From the NCBI GenBank assembly GCA_019359325.1, contig JAHHHN010000020.1:55859-119858 (forward strand): a stretch of 64,000 bases of DNA, read 5' to 3'. The first letter of the stretch is position 1, and each line of letters starts with the position of its first letter. Below the pieces are notes generated by a model. That model did not search any database. It was not told the DNA's origin and was given only the letters and a program-made list of their open reading frames with translations. This DNA comes from Mojavia pulchra JT2-VF2 (GTDB taxonomy: Bacteria > Cyanobacteriota > Cyanobacteriia > Cyanobacteriales > Nostocaceae). Made by a program: the position numbers and the translations under genes. Of the stretch, positions 44,185 through 52,796 are shown piece by piece.

Positions 44185-45192
44185 ATGAAAGCAGTCTTAA
44201 TGACAGCAGCAGGGAACCCTGAAGTGTTGCAAGTACAGGAAATTACAAACCCTGTTGTTCCTGTAGGAAATACTGAACTTTTAGTACGCTTAGTAGCAGC
44301 TGGTCTTAACCCGATAGACACAAAACTTCGCCAACGGGGTACTTTCTACCCCGAACACATGCCTGCCATTTTAGGATGTGATGGTGCAGGTATAGTTGAA
44401 GCGGTAGGTGCTGGCGTGCAGCGCTTTCGCCCAGGTGATGCAGTGTATTTTTGTTATGGCGGCTTGGGCGCACACCAAGGAAATTATGCTGAATATACTG
44501 TTGTTGACGAACGATTTGTAGCACGTAAACCTACTTCCATATCCTTTGTTGAAGCCGCAGCAGCGCCCTTAGTACTAATCACCGCTTGGGAAGCTTTATA
44601 TGAACGAGGACGACTGCAACCAGGGGAAAAAGTTTTGATTCATGCAGGTGCAGGTGGTGTTGGTCATGTAGCAATTCAACTAGCAAAACTCAAAGGTGCT
44701 AATGTCGCCACCACCGTTAGTTCTGAAGATAAGGCAAAATTCGTTAAACAACTGGGTGCTGATGAGGTAATTTTTTACAAGCAAACTGACTTTGTACAAG
44801 CAGCTTTAGATTGGACTGGTGGTGAAGGTGTAGACTTGGCGTTTGACACTGTAGGCGGAGAGACTTTTCATAAAACATTCCCAGCAGTGCGGGTATATGG
44901 CGATATTGTGACGATTCTCGAACCCAATGCCAATACTGTTTGGAAAGTTGCGAGGAACCGCAATCTCCGCATCGGTTTGGAATTGATGTTGACACCGATG
45001 TTACAGGAATTAGTGGAGGGACTTCAGCACCACGCAGAAATTCTTGAACAGTCTGCTATTTTGATTGATCAAGGACAGTTAAAAATCCACGTCAGCCACA
45101 AGTTTCCTTTACAAGAAGCTGCAAAAGCACATCAGTTACTTGAAAGTGGGTCTATCACAGGTAAAATTGTTCTGCTCATTAGCAATGAATAA
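44185..45192 (+). CDS. Zinc-free alcohol dehydrogenase / quinone oxidoreductase
   Basis: Medium-chain dehydrogenase family protein of 335 residues, probably NADPH-dependent quinone or enone reductase. It has a GroES-like N-terminus (VRLVAAGLNPIDTKLRQRG) and a Rossmann motif IHAGAGGVGHVAIQLAKLKG near 152-171. The zinc ligands of alcohol dehydrogenases are missing, which fits a quinone reductase. A ribosome site (TTAGGAGAAAG) precedes the ATG. The neighbouring genes do not suggest a pathway. Confidence 0.85.
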   Translation: MKAVLMTAAGNPEVLQVQEITNPVVPVGNTELLVRLVAAGLNPIDTKLRQRGTFYPEHMPAILGCDGAGIVEAVGAGVQRFRPGDAVYFCYGGLGAHQGNYAEYTVVDERFVARKPTSISFVEAAAAPLVLITAWEALYERGRLQPGEKVLIHAGAGGVGHVAIQLAKLKGANVATTVSSEDKAKFVKQLGADEVIFYKQTDFVQAALDWTGGEGVDLAFDTVGGETFHKTFPAVRVYGDIVTILEPNANTVWKVARNRNLRIGLELMLTPMLQELVEGLQHHAEILEQSAILIDQGQLKIHVSHKFPLQEAAKAHQLLESGSITGKIVLLISNE

Positions 45193-45204
45193 TAGAAAAG
45201 CAGT

Positions 45205-47460
45205 TTGCATAAATTGTTTTTGGCCTGGCCAGTAGAATTCGCAGCTATCCAAACAAAGTCCGCCGACGCGGGCTGGCTCAAAACAGCTAGACTGTTAATG
45301 AGTTTGTGTGCGTTATTAGCGTTGTTGCTGTTTTTGTTTCCTCTACCAGCTTTGGCAGTACAAACGCAAACAGAACGCACACCTTTAACTCTGGAACTTT
45401 TGCAAGAACGACTACGTACACCGACGTTACGTGAAGGCAATTTGACAATTGATTTGCGGCAGATGGTGATCGATTTACGTCAAGAGAATGCTAGCTTCCG
45501 CGATACTTTTTACCAATTGCTACGCAAAGAACTACAAAAAACTGGTGCAAAACCTTTGGGTTTAGACCTTAGCTATTCTTTAATTCAAGGAGATTTTGTA
45601 GGTAGTGAATTGGGTTTAAGAACTCCTCTCTACGCCCAAGCGATCGCCCCCATTTTTACCCCAACCGAACAAGAACAACTAGAACGTTTACGCCTCGTTT
45701 GTTTGCAGTCTCTTGTAATAGCTTTACCCAACTCCAAAGATTGCCGATCGCTTCTAGGAACTCAGTCAAATGTATCTAGCGAAATCGCTGTGTTTCGTGG
45801 TTCTTTGACGCTGGTACAAACTCGCTTTAATGGAGAAGTATCGTTTCCTAATACATTTTTTCTTCAGTCTGTAGATGCCCAAGGCGCAACCTTTATTCAA
45901 CCTACTAACTGGACTGAATCTCGCTTCAGTCGTGCTGTCAGTTTCACTGGGGCTACTTTCCGTCAAGTGAGCAATTTCCAGGGAAGTATTTTTTTTAATA
46001 AAGCTAACTTTAAGCAGACCCAATTTCAGGAAACTGCTGAATTGCAAAATAGTATATTTACAGATACTGCCAACTTCAATCAAGCAAGTTTTAAACAGTT
46101 AGCTAAATTTAGTAATGTGCAGTGGCAAGGAAATGCTGATTTTTCCGATGTACATTTTGCCAATCAAGCACAATTTACTAAAGCAAACTTCGACCAATTT
46201 CTTTTTTTGACAGAAACGACTTTTGACCAAGCTGTAAATTTTCGAGAAGCACAATTTGATCAACCTGTAAATTTGCGGGGTGCTGGCATTTTCAACTTAG
46301 CAGATTTCAGCGATACGAAGTTTGCTAAAGAAGCTTTTTTAAATGTACCAAGTCTAAATTTTAACTCTAATCAAGCGAAAATTTTAGGAAATCCTGGGCA
46401 GATTGGTAAGATGTTTTGCGTACCTACGTTACAAGGTAATCAAAATGTCTTGCGTAATTTAGGACAGAATTTCCGTCAGCAGCAGCAAATTGCCGATGCT
46501 AATCAACTGGAGTACACAAAACAGCGATTGCGATTAATAGAGTTAAGCCGTCGTTTGTTAACCACAAATATTAATAGTGCTTCCATAGCAAGTTTAAATC
46601 AACTAGGCTTTTCCCCAACACAGGCGAAAGCGATCGCTCATCGCCGTCAAGTTAAAATATTTCGCAACACTAGCGAGTTACTGACTTTACCAGACATTGA
46701 TTTAGAAACCTATAACCAATTGCGCGATCGCTTAATTGTTAGCGAACCCCTTTCATTTGGTGGGTGGTTACTGCAAGCTTGGAGTTGGTTGATACTGAGT
46801 ATGCTGCTGTTATTGAGTGGGTATGGTACAAATTTTTGGCTAGTGTTTGGTGTCGGGGGAGTTGCGATCGCGTTTTTCGGCTTATTATTTTGGCTAGTTG
46901 ATCGCTATCGCCGCCTGCGTCCTGTACCGATTATTCCCACATACTACGAAACCATTTCCATGCTGGCTAGTTTTAGCTGCTTGGCAAGCTTGAGTTTATT
47001 AGCTATCTTTCGCAATGCTGAACAACCTTGGCTGACATTAGGGTGTCTTTTAATTATTATCTTTCCCCTATCAGCAGTTTTATTATTGCGACTTTACCAA
47101 CAAGGTCGTTATCACGACTTGATGGAAGTTTCCTACTTCGCAGAAGACGGCACAATGCGGCAGCTACGATTACTCATTGGACGTTTACCAGTCATCCCCC
47201 GATTTCAAGTATTCCGCGAACGATATATGCCTCTATTATGGAACCGTCGCTGGAACTGGCTTAACTATTACGACTTTAGCCTCAATAACTTAGTTAGATT
47301 AGGATTTAACGACATTCGGATGCGAGATGAACACTTACCGAGCATTATTGCTACACTTGCTTGGTATGAATGGAGCCTGGGTTTACTTTACATTACCTTA
47401 GTTTTGTGGACTCTTTCTCGTACAATTCCCGGATTGAATTTGCTGATTTATCTCAAGTGA
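45205..47460 (+). CDS. Pentapeptide-repeat protein fused to a helix-hairpin-helix and membrane helices
   Basis: A 751-residue protein. Residues 1-52 (from TTG 45205; a nearer ATG at 45298 gives MSLCALLALLLFLFPLPALA) are a signal or anchor helix. Pentapeptide-type repeats run over about 190-390 (FNGEVSFPNTFFLQSVDAQG, FTGATFRQVSNFQGSIFFNK). A helix-hairpin-helix domain follows at about 454-511 (NINSASIASLNQLGFSPTQA), then several membrane helices from 519 (LLQAWSWLILSMLLLLSG) to the end. The combination is unusual. The protein is probably in the membrane with the repeat domain in the periplasm. Function unknown. Confidence 0.75.
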   Translation: MHKLFLAWPVEFAAIQTKSADAGWLKTARLLMSLCALLALLLFLFPLPALAVQTQTERTPLTLELLQERLRTPTLREGNLTIDLRQMVIDLRQENASFRDTFYQLLRKELQKTGAKPLGLDLSYSLIQGDFVGSELGLRTPLYAQAIAPIFTPTEQEQLERLRLVCLQSLVIALPNSKDCRSLLGTQSNVSSEIAVFRGSLTLVQTRFNGEVSFPNTFFLQSVDAQGATFIQPTNWTESRFSRAVSFTGATFRQVSNFQGSIFFNKANFKQTQFQETAELQNSIFTDTANFNQASFKQLAKFSNVQWQGNADFSDVHFANQAQFTKANFDQFLFLTETTFDQAVNFREAQFDQPVNLRGAGIFNLADFSDTKFAKEAFLNVPSLNFNSNQAKILGNPGQIGKMFCVPTLQGNQNVLRNLGQNFRQQQQIADANQLEYTKQRLRLIELSRRLLTTNINSASIASLNQLGFSPTQAKAIAHRRQVKIFRNTSELLTLPDIDLETYNQLRDRLIVSEPLSFGGWLLQAWSWLILSMLLLLSGYGTNFWLVFGVGGVAIAFFGLLFWLVDRYRRLRPVPIIPTYYETISMLASFSCLASLSLLAIFRNAEQPWLTLGCLLIIIFPLSAVLLLRLYQQGRYHDLMEVSYFAEDGTMRQLRLLIGRLPVIPRFQVFRERYMPLLWNRRWNWLNYYDFSLNNLVRLGFNDIRMRDEHLPSIIATLAWYEWSLGLLYITLVLWTLSRTIPGLNLLIYLK

Positions 47461-47967
47461 ATGTGTGCTGAGTTGTGCATAAACGCTAGCTAATATCATC
47501 AACAAATTGCTAATAGCTTCAAAATATAGCAATCCGATTTGATTTCTGAATCACTCGTAGAGGTAAGGGACTGGGGATTGGGGACTGGGGACTGGGAAGA
47601 AGGAATAAAGGTGTACTGAATTTTGTTCAAAAATCAAATATGAGTCCTATACGTTAATTAGATAATAAATAAACCAGTTGGAGGTAATATTTATTACCTT
47701 TAACTCGAATTAAGCATTTTCTAACCAGATACCGAATTCCATATCATAGTTTTTAAGTCGTTATTACAAAATTATGACGAAAATATGATCGTTTATGTTA
47801 AATGCTAATTTTATTTAGTTTTAATGCTCAAACTAATGTTTTGCAAGGATTATATAACGTAATAAAATGGAATAATTAAACTAATAAAAATGGCATATAA
47901 GTAGCAAATCTGTCATTTGTTCCAAGCAAGTAATTTTATAGTTAATCTCAGAGAATGGAGAACATAA
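47461..47967. other. Intergenic region with STRR and dispersed repeat
   Basis: No gene. A heptamer tract (GGGACTG, GGGATTG, GGGACTG, GGGACTG) lies at 47567-47594. A dispersed repeat (CAAAAATCAAATATGAGTCC and following) lies at 47628-47652 and recurs at 9924-9950. An AT-rich stretch precedes the SDR gene. Confidence 0.5.
47567..47594. repeat. STRR heptanucleotide tract GGGACTG
   Basis: Four tandem heptamers, three identical (GGGACTG) and one with a single change (GGGATTG). The tract lies in a long non-coding spacer. Confidence 0.75.
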
Positions 47968-48822
47968 ATGCTTGCAAAAAATCAGGGTACGGTCGTGATT
48001 ACAGGAGCATCAACAGGAATTGGTGAAGCTTGCGCTTTGCTTTTAGACAAATTAGGATTTTGTGTCTTTGCTGGCGTGCGTAAAGATGTTGATGCTCAAA
48101 AACTTCAACAGAAAGCCTCTCAAAGACTTATCCCTATTTTTTTAGATGTTACTGATGCCGATTCGATTGCATTTGCAGTTGAGACAGTAAAAAATACAGT
48201 TGGCGATGAAATTGTCGGTTTAGTAAATAATGCTGGAATTGCCGTTCCAGGCCCGTTAGAATTATTACCAATTGCAGAATTTCAACAACAATTGCAAATT
48301 AATGTGACTGGACAACTAGCAGTCACACAAGCATTTCTTGGTTTATTGCGTCAAGGTCGAGGACGAATTGTGAATATGGGTTCCATCAGCGGTAGAAGTG
48401 CTGCTCCGTTTCTTGGCGCTTATAATGCATCAAAATTTGCGCTTGAAGCACTCACCGATGTGATGCGTATGGAGTTACGACCTTGGGGAATTTCAGTTTC
48501 AATTATTGAACCAGGTGCGATCGCTACTCCTATTTGGGAAAAGTCTTTCACTCAAGCCGACACAGCAAAGCAAAATTTATCCCAATCTGCCCAAAATCTC
48601 TACGGTCATGCCATGACTGCTGTACGTAAACAAGTAGGAATTCTGGCATCTAAGAGCATTTCAGCAGATATTGTAGCTCAGGCTGTTATCCATGCACTCA
48701 CGGCAAAAAAACCAAAGACACGCTATCTCGTCGGTCAAGATGCGAAAATGGCAGCAGTACTCAAGTATCTTTTGCCTGACAAATTGTATGACCGTGTAAT
48801 TTTATATTCAATGGGTTTATAG
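47968..48822 (+). CDS. Short-chain dehydrogenase/reductase (SDR)
   Basis: NAD(P)-dependent SDR oxidoreductase of 284 residues. It has the cofactor motif TGASTGIG (12-19), NNAGIAVPG near 88, catalytic Ser in MGSISGRSA and the Tyr-Lys pair in GAYNASKFALEAL. A C-terminal extension (residues 230-284) has a hydrophobic patch that suggests binding to membranes or lipids. The ribosome site is GAATGGAGA. Substrate unknown. It is followed by a bidirectional terminator. Confidence 0.88.
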   Translation: MLAKNQGTVVITGASTGIGEACALLLDKLGFCVFAGVRKDVDAQKLQQKASQRLIPIFLDVTDADSIAFAVETVKNTVGDEIVGLVNNAGIAVPGPLELLPIAEFQQQLQINVTGQLAVTQAFLGLLRQGRGRIVNMGSISGRSAAPFLGAYNASKFALEALTDVMRMELRPWGISVSIIEPGAIATPIWEKSFTQADTAKQNLSQSAQNLYGHAMTAVRKQVGILASKSISADIVAQAVIHALTAKKPKTRYLVGQDAKMAAVLKYLLPDKLYDRVILYSMGL

Positions 48823-48950
48823 ATATTGAGCAATGTCCACTAATTCTGTTAGCCTTTTTCTCAACTTTAAATAATTGGCGATCGCACACAGGACGAGTAA
48901 TTTTTGACTGTACAAATAAGAATTAGTGTGAAAAAATATTGCAAACAAAA

Positions 48951-48993
48951 AAGCAGCAGACCTAGTAAAAAATTGTTACTAGGTTTGCTGCTT
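48951..48993. terminator. Bidirectional terminator between SDR and ilvH genes
   Basis: Long stem AAGCAGCAGACCTAGTAA with its complement, short AT loop, flanked by A and T runs. It sits between convergent genes. Confidence 0.85.
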
Positions 48994-49083
48994 AATTTTG
49001 CTTTTTGAATTTATCACTATATATCTGGAATTGCATCCTGTTTAGCTGTGGGTAAAAAACCAGCCAAATATCGCATTTTCCAA

Positions 49084-49602
49084 CTAAACCTTTGCTTCTA
49101 AAGACTTGAGTAACTCGGTATTTACACCTGACTCACGCGTTAAAGAAATTTTACCAGTGCGGGCTACTTCCCTCAGCCCAAATTTTTGCAGCACTTGGAC
49201 GATCGCCACCATTTTACCTGGGTCACCTACAACTTCCAGCGTTAGGGAATCTTCTGCTACATCTACCACTCGCGCTCGGAATATCTGAGCTAAGTCGATA
49301 ACTTCTGAGCGGTTGCTGCTAGTTGCATTCACCTTAAGAAGCATCAATTCTCTTTCTACACAAGGAGTTTCGGTAATATCCTGCACCTTGAGGACGTTGA
49401 CTAGCTTGTACAGTTGTTTGGTCAGTTGTTCAATCACACGATCGTCACCTGGCACAACCATCGTGATCCGGGAAACTCCTCCCTGCTCAGCTGGGCCAAC
49501 AGCCAGGCTTTCTATATTAAAACCGCGACGGGCAAATAAACTAGAAATGCGGGACAGAACTCCCGCCTCATCTTCTACCAGAACTGAAAGGGTATGTTTC
49601 AT
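49084..49602 (-). CDS. ilvH: Acetolactate synthase small subunit
   Basis: Regulatory subunit of acetohydroxyacid synthase, for valine and isoleucine synthesis, 172 residues. The start ATG at 49602 ([20 protein letters not shown]) is the usual position, although the frame opens earlier with MLPESVLAK at 49629. The ACT domain ([20 protein letters not shown], then [15 protein letters not shown]) binds valine. A C-terminal domain with [18 protein letters not shown] follows the family pattern. The catalytic subunit gene is not in the window. Confidence 0.92.
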   Translation of the reverse strand: MKHTLSVLVEDEAGVLSRISSLFARRGFNIESLAVGPAEQGGVSRITMVVPGDDRVIEQLTKQLYKLVNVLKVQDITETPCVERELMLLKVNATSSNRSEVIDLAQIFRARVVDVAEDSLTLEVVGDPGKMVAIVQVLQKFGLREVARTGKISLTRESGVNTELLKSLEAKV

Positions 49603-49878
49603 TTTTGCCAACACCGACTCAGGCAGCATATTACTAAAATAAAAACTAGCTAATGGCTGCCCTACACGTACTGCCCACTAAATTGCTAAATTGTAAGTCT
49701 AATCTTTCATTTTAAACTCAATACTGCACTCATTACACTTTTGAAAGAAAAGTCGTAGAGAAATCATCCTACAAGCAGAAACCCCCTGAGTACAAATCTT
49801 TTCACTGGCAGATGTAGATAATCTGGAAAACTATTACCTTTTAGATGTTATGAACCTCTAATAGGAGAAAAGTGATTT

Positions 49879-50250
49879 ATGGGTTGGTTAAAAAGATTGT
49901 TTGGTTTAGAAAAACCTCAAAACGCGCAAGTAAATCCTACCCCCCAGCCAGTACCACAAGCTGCTACTACTGCTAGCCCCAGTTCTACCGCAACTCAATC
50001 AATTCCGCCAGAGCGTTTAGGCTTGAACGGAGAATACGATCAAAGTGGGTTGGCAAAGCGAGTAGCATTAGCATTCGATCAAGACCCACAACTTGATGAT
50101 GTTGATACCCTCTGGGTTGCTCAGACAGGCAGTACTGTAGTCCTAAAAGGCAAAGTTCCTAGTCAGGAAATTCTTAACAAAATGGTTTCTGTAGCACGTT
50201 CAGTAAATGGCGCTACAGGTGTTGAAACTACTCAAGTGACGATTGGTTAA
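49879..50250 (+). CDS. BON-domain protein
   Basis: A 123-residue protein with an N-terminal MGWLKRLFGLEKP motif and a Pro/Ala/Thr/Ser-rich linker (residues 15-50), then a BON-type domain at about 55-123 (LAKRVALAFDQDPQLDDVDT, VVLKGKVPSQEILNKMV, VETTQVTIG). BON domains bind lipids or membranes. No lipobox or signal peptide is clear; the basic amphipathic start may attach it to a membrane. Ribosome site AGGAGAAAAG upstream. Confidence 0.75.
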   Translation: MGWLKRLFGLEKPQNAQVNPTPQPVPQAATTASPSSTATQSIPPERLGLNGEYDQSGLAKRVALAFDQDPQLDDVDTLWVAQTGSTVVLKGKVPSQEILNKMVSVARSVNGATGVETTQVTIG

Positions 50251-50386
50251 GCAGTAGTACGACTGTACAGAAGTCAAAAAATAAAATATCCTTTTGCAAG
50301 CAACATTTGAGGCTAGTAAAGGTTTTTTGGCAGATTCTCCATTTCTGCCACTATGTACTAGGCTTTAGCAATCTGCGATCGCTTTT

Positions 50387-51337
50387 TTAAATCTGGGAAG
50401 CAACAGACGGCTGGGTGGCTTCAAGGCACTGAGCAATCCAATCTAAAATAGCTCTGTTCACTTGCTCTGGACATTCATCGTGTGGACAATGCCCCACATC
50501 TTCTAGGTTGAGCAGCTGCAATTTGTCATTGTACTGAGCGAATTGGCTAGCAAGTGCTGGGGGAACAAATCGGTCTTTTTGCCCCCAAATTAAAAGCATA
50601 GGAATTGTTAAGGTTGGCAATACTGTCTTGACGCTAGGGCTAAAGCTAACGCCCATTGCAGCTTTGAACAGCGCAGCAAATGCACGGGCGGAACCTCGGT
50701 CTTGGGGAGGCCCAGCTAAAATGTCTATAAGTTCATCGGTAATCGCCTCTGGGTTAGCGTAGGCAAGACTAGCCCAGCGACGTAGCATACCTGGTTGACG
50801 CACCAGATGAAACACGGGTTTTAATATCAGTGGAGAAGCGACTATCTTTTTAATAGTCGTGATGATAGGCATTACGAATGGTCGTAGCAAAGCCGGGATC
50901 GCTTCTTGTTCCAATGATGGGTCAGGTAAACTCATCATCACTATACCCCGTACCATTTCAGGATGAGCGGCGGCGGCGGCTAAAGAAATCAGCGAACCAT
51001 TGGAATTACCCACTAATACTACAGGTTCGCGGATAAATGCTTTCCAGAACTCATAAACCTGCTCTACCCACATTTCTATACTGTAATTAACTGGGGCCTT
51101 TTCAGAAGCGCCAAAACCCAGCATATCTAAGGCATAGACTGTGTGGTGTTCTGCTAACACCTCTAAATTATGCCGCCAATGACCAATCGAAGCACCAAAG
51201 CCATGTAGCAAAATTAGTGGTGTTTTTTGTTGATGATGTTGGGCAGAGCGGATATAAGTATAGCGAGTTTGCCAGCCTCGCCAAATCCAATCTCTTTGAT
51301 TACCAACTCGCTCTTGCCAGTGTACCGTAGTGGTCAC
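50387..51337 (-). CDS. Alpha/beta-fold hydrolase
   Basis: A 316-residue hydrolase. Oxyanion region LLHGFGASIGHWRHNL, nucleophile S112 in LVGNSNGSL, Asp in LIWGQKDRFVPPAL, and His in DVGHCPHDECPEQ make a complete triad. Similar proteins in cyanobacteria are pheophytinase-like or esterases, but the substrate is not known. It starts ATG at 51337. The spacer upstream holds a large GC-rich repeat (51393-51479). Confidence 0.85.
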   Translation of the reverse strand: MTTTVHWQERVGNQRDWIWRGWQTRYTYIRSAQHHQQKTPLILLHGFGASIGHWRHNLEVLAEHHTVYALDMLGFGASEKAPVNYSIEMWVEQVYEFWKAFIREPVVLVGNSNGSLISLAAAAAHPEMVRGIVMMSLPDPSLEQEAIPALLRPFVMPIITTIKKIVASPLILKPVFHLVRQPGMLRRWASLAYANPEAITDELIDILAGPPQDRGSARAFAALFKAAMGVSFSPSVKTVLPTLTIPMLLIWGQKDRFVPPALASQFAQYNDKLQLLNLEDVGHCPHDECPEQVNRAILDWIAQCLEATQPSVASQI

Positions 51338-51392
51338 ACTTCCCTCCCATTTATTGAAATTGTAATACTCTTAATTCCAATATTAAGTAATG

Positions 51393-51479
51393 CGATCGCC
51401 TTCTCCTGTCGGAGACGCTACGCGGTAAGCGCAGCCATGTCCGCAGGGCTTTACGGCAGTGCGCTCCGCGCAATCGCAA
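51393..51479. repeat. Long member of the HIP1-bounded repeat family
   Basis: Minus strand: GCGATTGCGCGGAGCGCACT at one end and GAGAAGGCGATCGC at the other. These equal the ends of the 27- and 30-bp insertions at 12276, 36387 and 35403, but here the middle is longer (about 75 bases inserted) with internal palindromes. Confidence 0.65.
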
Positions 51480-51893
51480 CTGTTAAGTGCCAAAGCTGGG
51501 GAAATTTATTTCTCTTAGCTGCAAAATTGTAAACATTCGTATAAAATATTACAATTTATTGGTAACAAAGGATTTTATATGTAATCTTGCTATTCTGGAA
51601 ATATACTTTCCATCTAAAATGTAAAACAATTGCCAATCAATAGTTACAATACTTAATGCTTCTCCAGGTTGTGTAATTTAGCTTAACAATTTGAGAGAAT
51701 TTCTCTCATAGTGAGTAGAATGACAAATACAACAATGACACAACCAGTTTATGGATTAGTTACCCTAGAACTGTAAAGGCTCATTTTTTTAGTCCTCAGT
51801 GATTTCAATATTTTACGTCTGAGGCGTACCAATCAAAAACTAAGCCAATCAAGACCAAGCCAAATTCTTAAATAAGAGCTCCCACGAATCATA
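51480..51893. other. infC upstream region
   Basis: No solid gene. A short frame at 51720-51776 encodes MTNTTMTQPVYGLVTLEL (18 residues), preceded by a hairpin GAGAGAATTTCTCTC near 51693. It could be a leader peptide, or nothing. The promoter of infC should be here. Confidence 0.35.
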
Positions 51894-52427
51894 ATGCCTG
51901 TGATTGAGAAAAAAAGAACTCGCGATCTGCCCCAAATTAACGAACGCATCCGGTTCCCGAAAATTCGGGTCATTGATACTGATGGCGCCCAGCTGGGAAT
52001 TATGTCCCCACAGGAAGCACTCCAACAAGCCGAAGAAAAAGAGTTGGATCTAGTGCTACTTAGTGATAAGGCTGACCCGCCGGTTTGTCGGATTATGGAC
52101 TATGGGAAATACAAGTTTGAACAAGAGAAGAAGGCGCGGGAAGCTCGGAAAAAGCAGCACACCGCTGATGTCAAGGAAGTAAAAATGCGCTACAAGATAG
52201 AAGAACACGACTACAACGTGCGTGTCAAGCAAGCAGAGCGCTTCCTAAAAGACGGCGATAAAGTCAAAGCGACTGTGATGTTCCGGGGTCGAGAAATTCA
52301 ACACAGTGATTTAGCAGAAGATTTACTCAAGCGGATGGCAACTGATTTAGAGCCGTTTGGTGAGGTGCAGCAAGCACCCAAAAAAGAAGGGCGAAATATG
52401 ATGATGCTGATCTCACCCAAAAAATAA
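51894..52427 (+). CDS. infC: Translation initiation factor IF-3
   Basis: IF-3, 177 residues, needed for start-codon selection and subunit separation. N-domain [20 protein letters not shown] and C-domain [15 protein letters not shown] motif ([20 protein letters not shown]), then [20 protein letters not shown]. Start ATG at 51894 gives [17 protein letters not shown], an extension usual in cyanobacteria. Downstream is a hairpin terminator (52514-52560), and no rpmI/rplT follows, unlike Gram-negative operons. Confidence 0.95.
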   Translation: MPVIEKKRTRDLPQINERIRFPKIRVIDTDGAQLGIMSPQEALQQAEEKELDLVLLSDKADPPVCRIMDYGKYKFEQEKKAREARKKQHTADVKEVKMRYKIEEHDYNVRVKQAERFLKDGDKVKATVMFRGREIQHSDLAEDLLKRMATDLEPFGEVQQAPKKEGRNMMMLISPKK

Positions 52428-52513
52428 TCTTCCAAATCTTTTAAAGAAATACAAACTAAAACTAAAAATATTTAACTGGCACTGAAGTCGGTTAAATTTA
52501 TCGAAACAATGAT

Positions 52514-52560
52514 AGTCCTGAGCGCTGAGTGGGAAAAATAATACTCAGTCGCTTGGGACT
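52514..52560 (+). terminator. Terminator after infC
   Basis: Long imperfect stem (AGTCC...ACTCA side with matching GGGACT side), loop GGGAAAAATAAT, then TTTT. It should end the infC transcript. Confidence 0.7.
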
Positions 52561-52796
52561 TTTGCCATTTCTAGAAACAAAAGTTGCAACTTCCTGGAAA
52601 TCCTCATAAACCCTGGTTTTTCAGGGTAGACAAAATATGGAGTCGATTCTGCTCCCGCTTTGTTACTGTGGGCTATGTTTAAAATTAAATGTAAAATAAG
52701 CATCTTGTGTTTTGCAAAATATACTTAATCTTATTGAGTTTGGCTATGGAAATTACTTGGCCTTTGCGCGGTCACACTACCAGAAAGTAAAACTGA

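Noticed and set aside
51227..51532. Plus-strand frame of 101 residues over the hydrolase start
   Set aside because: It covers the opposite strand of the hydrolase gene and a GC-rich repeat, with no family features.
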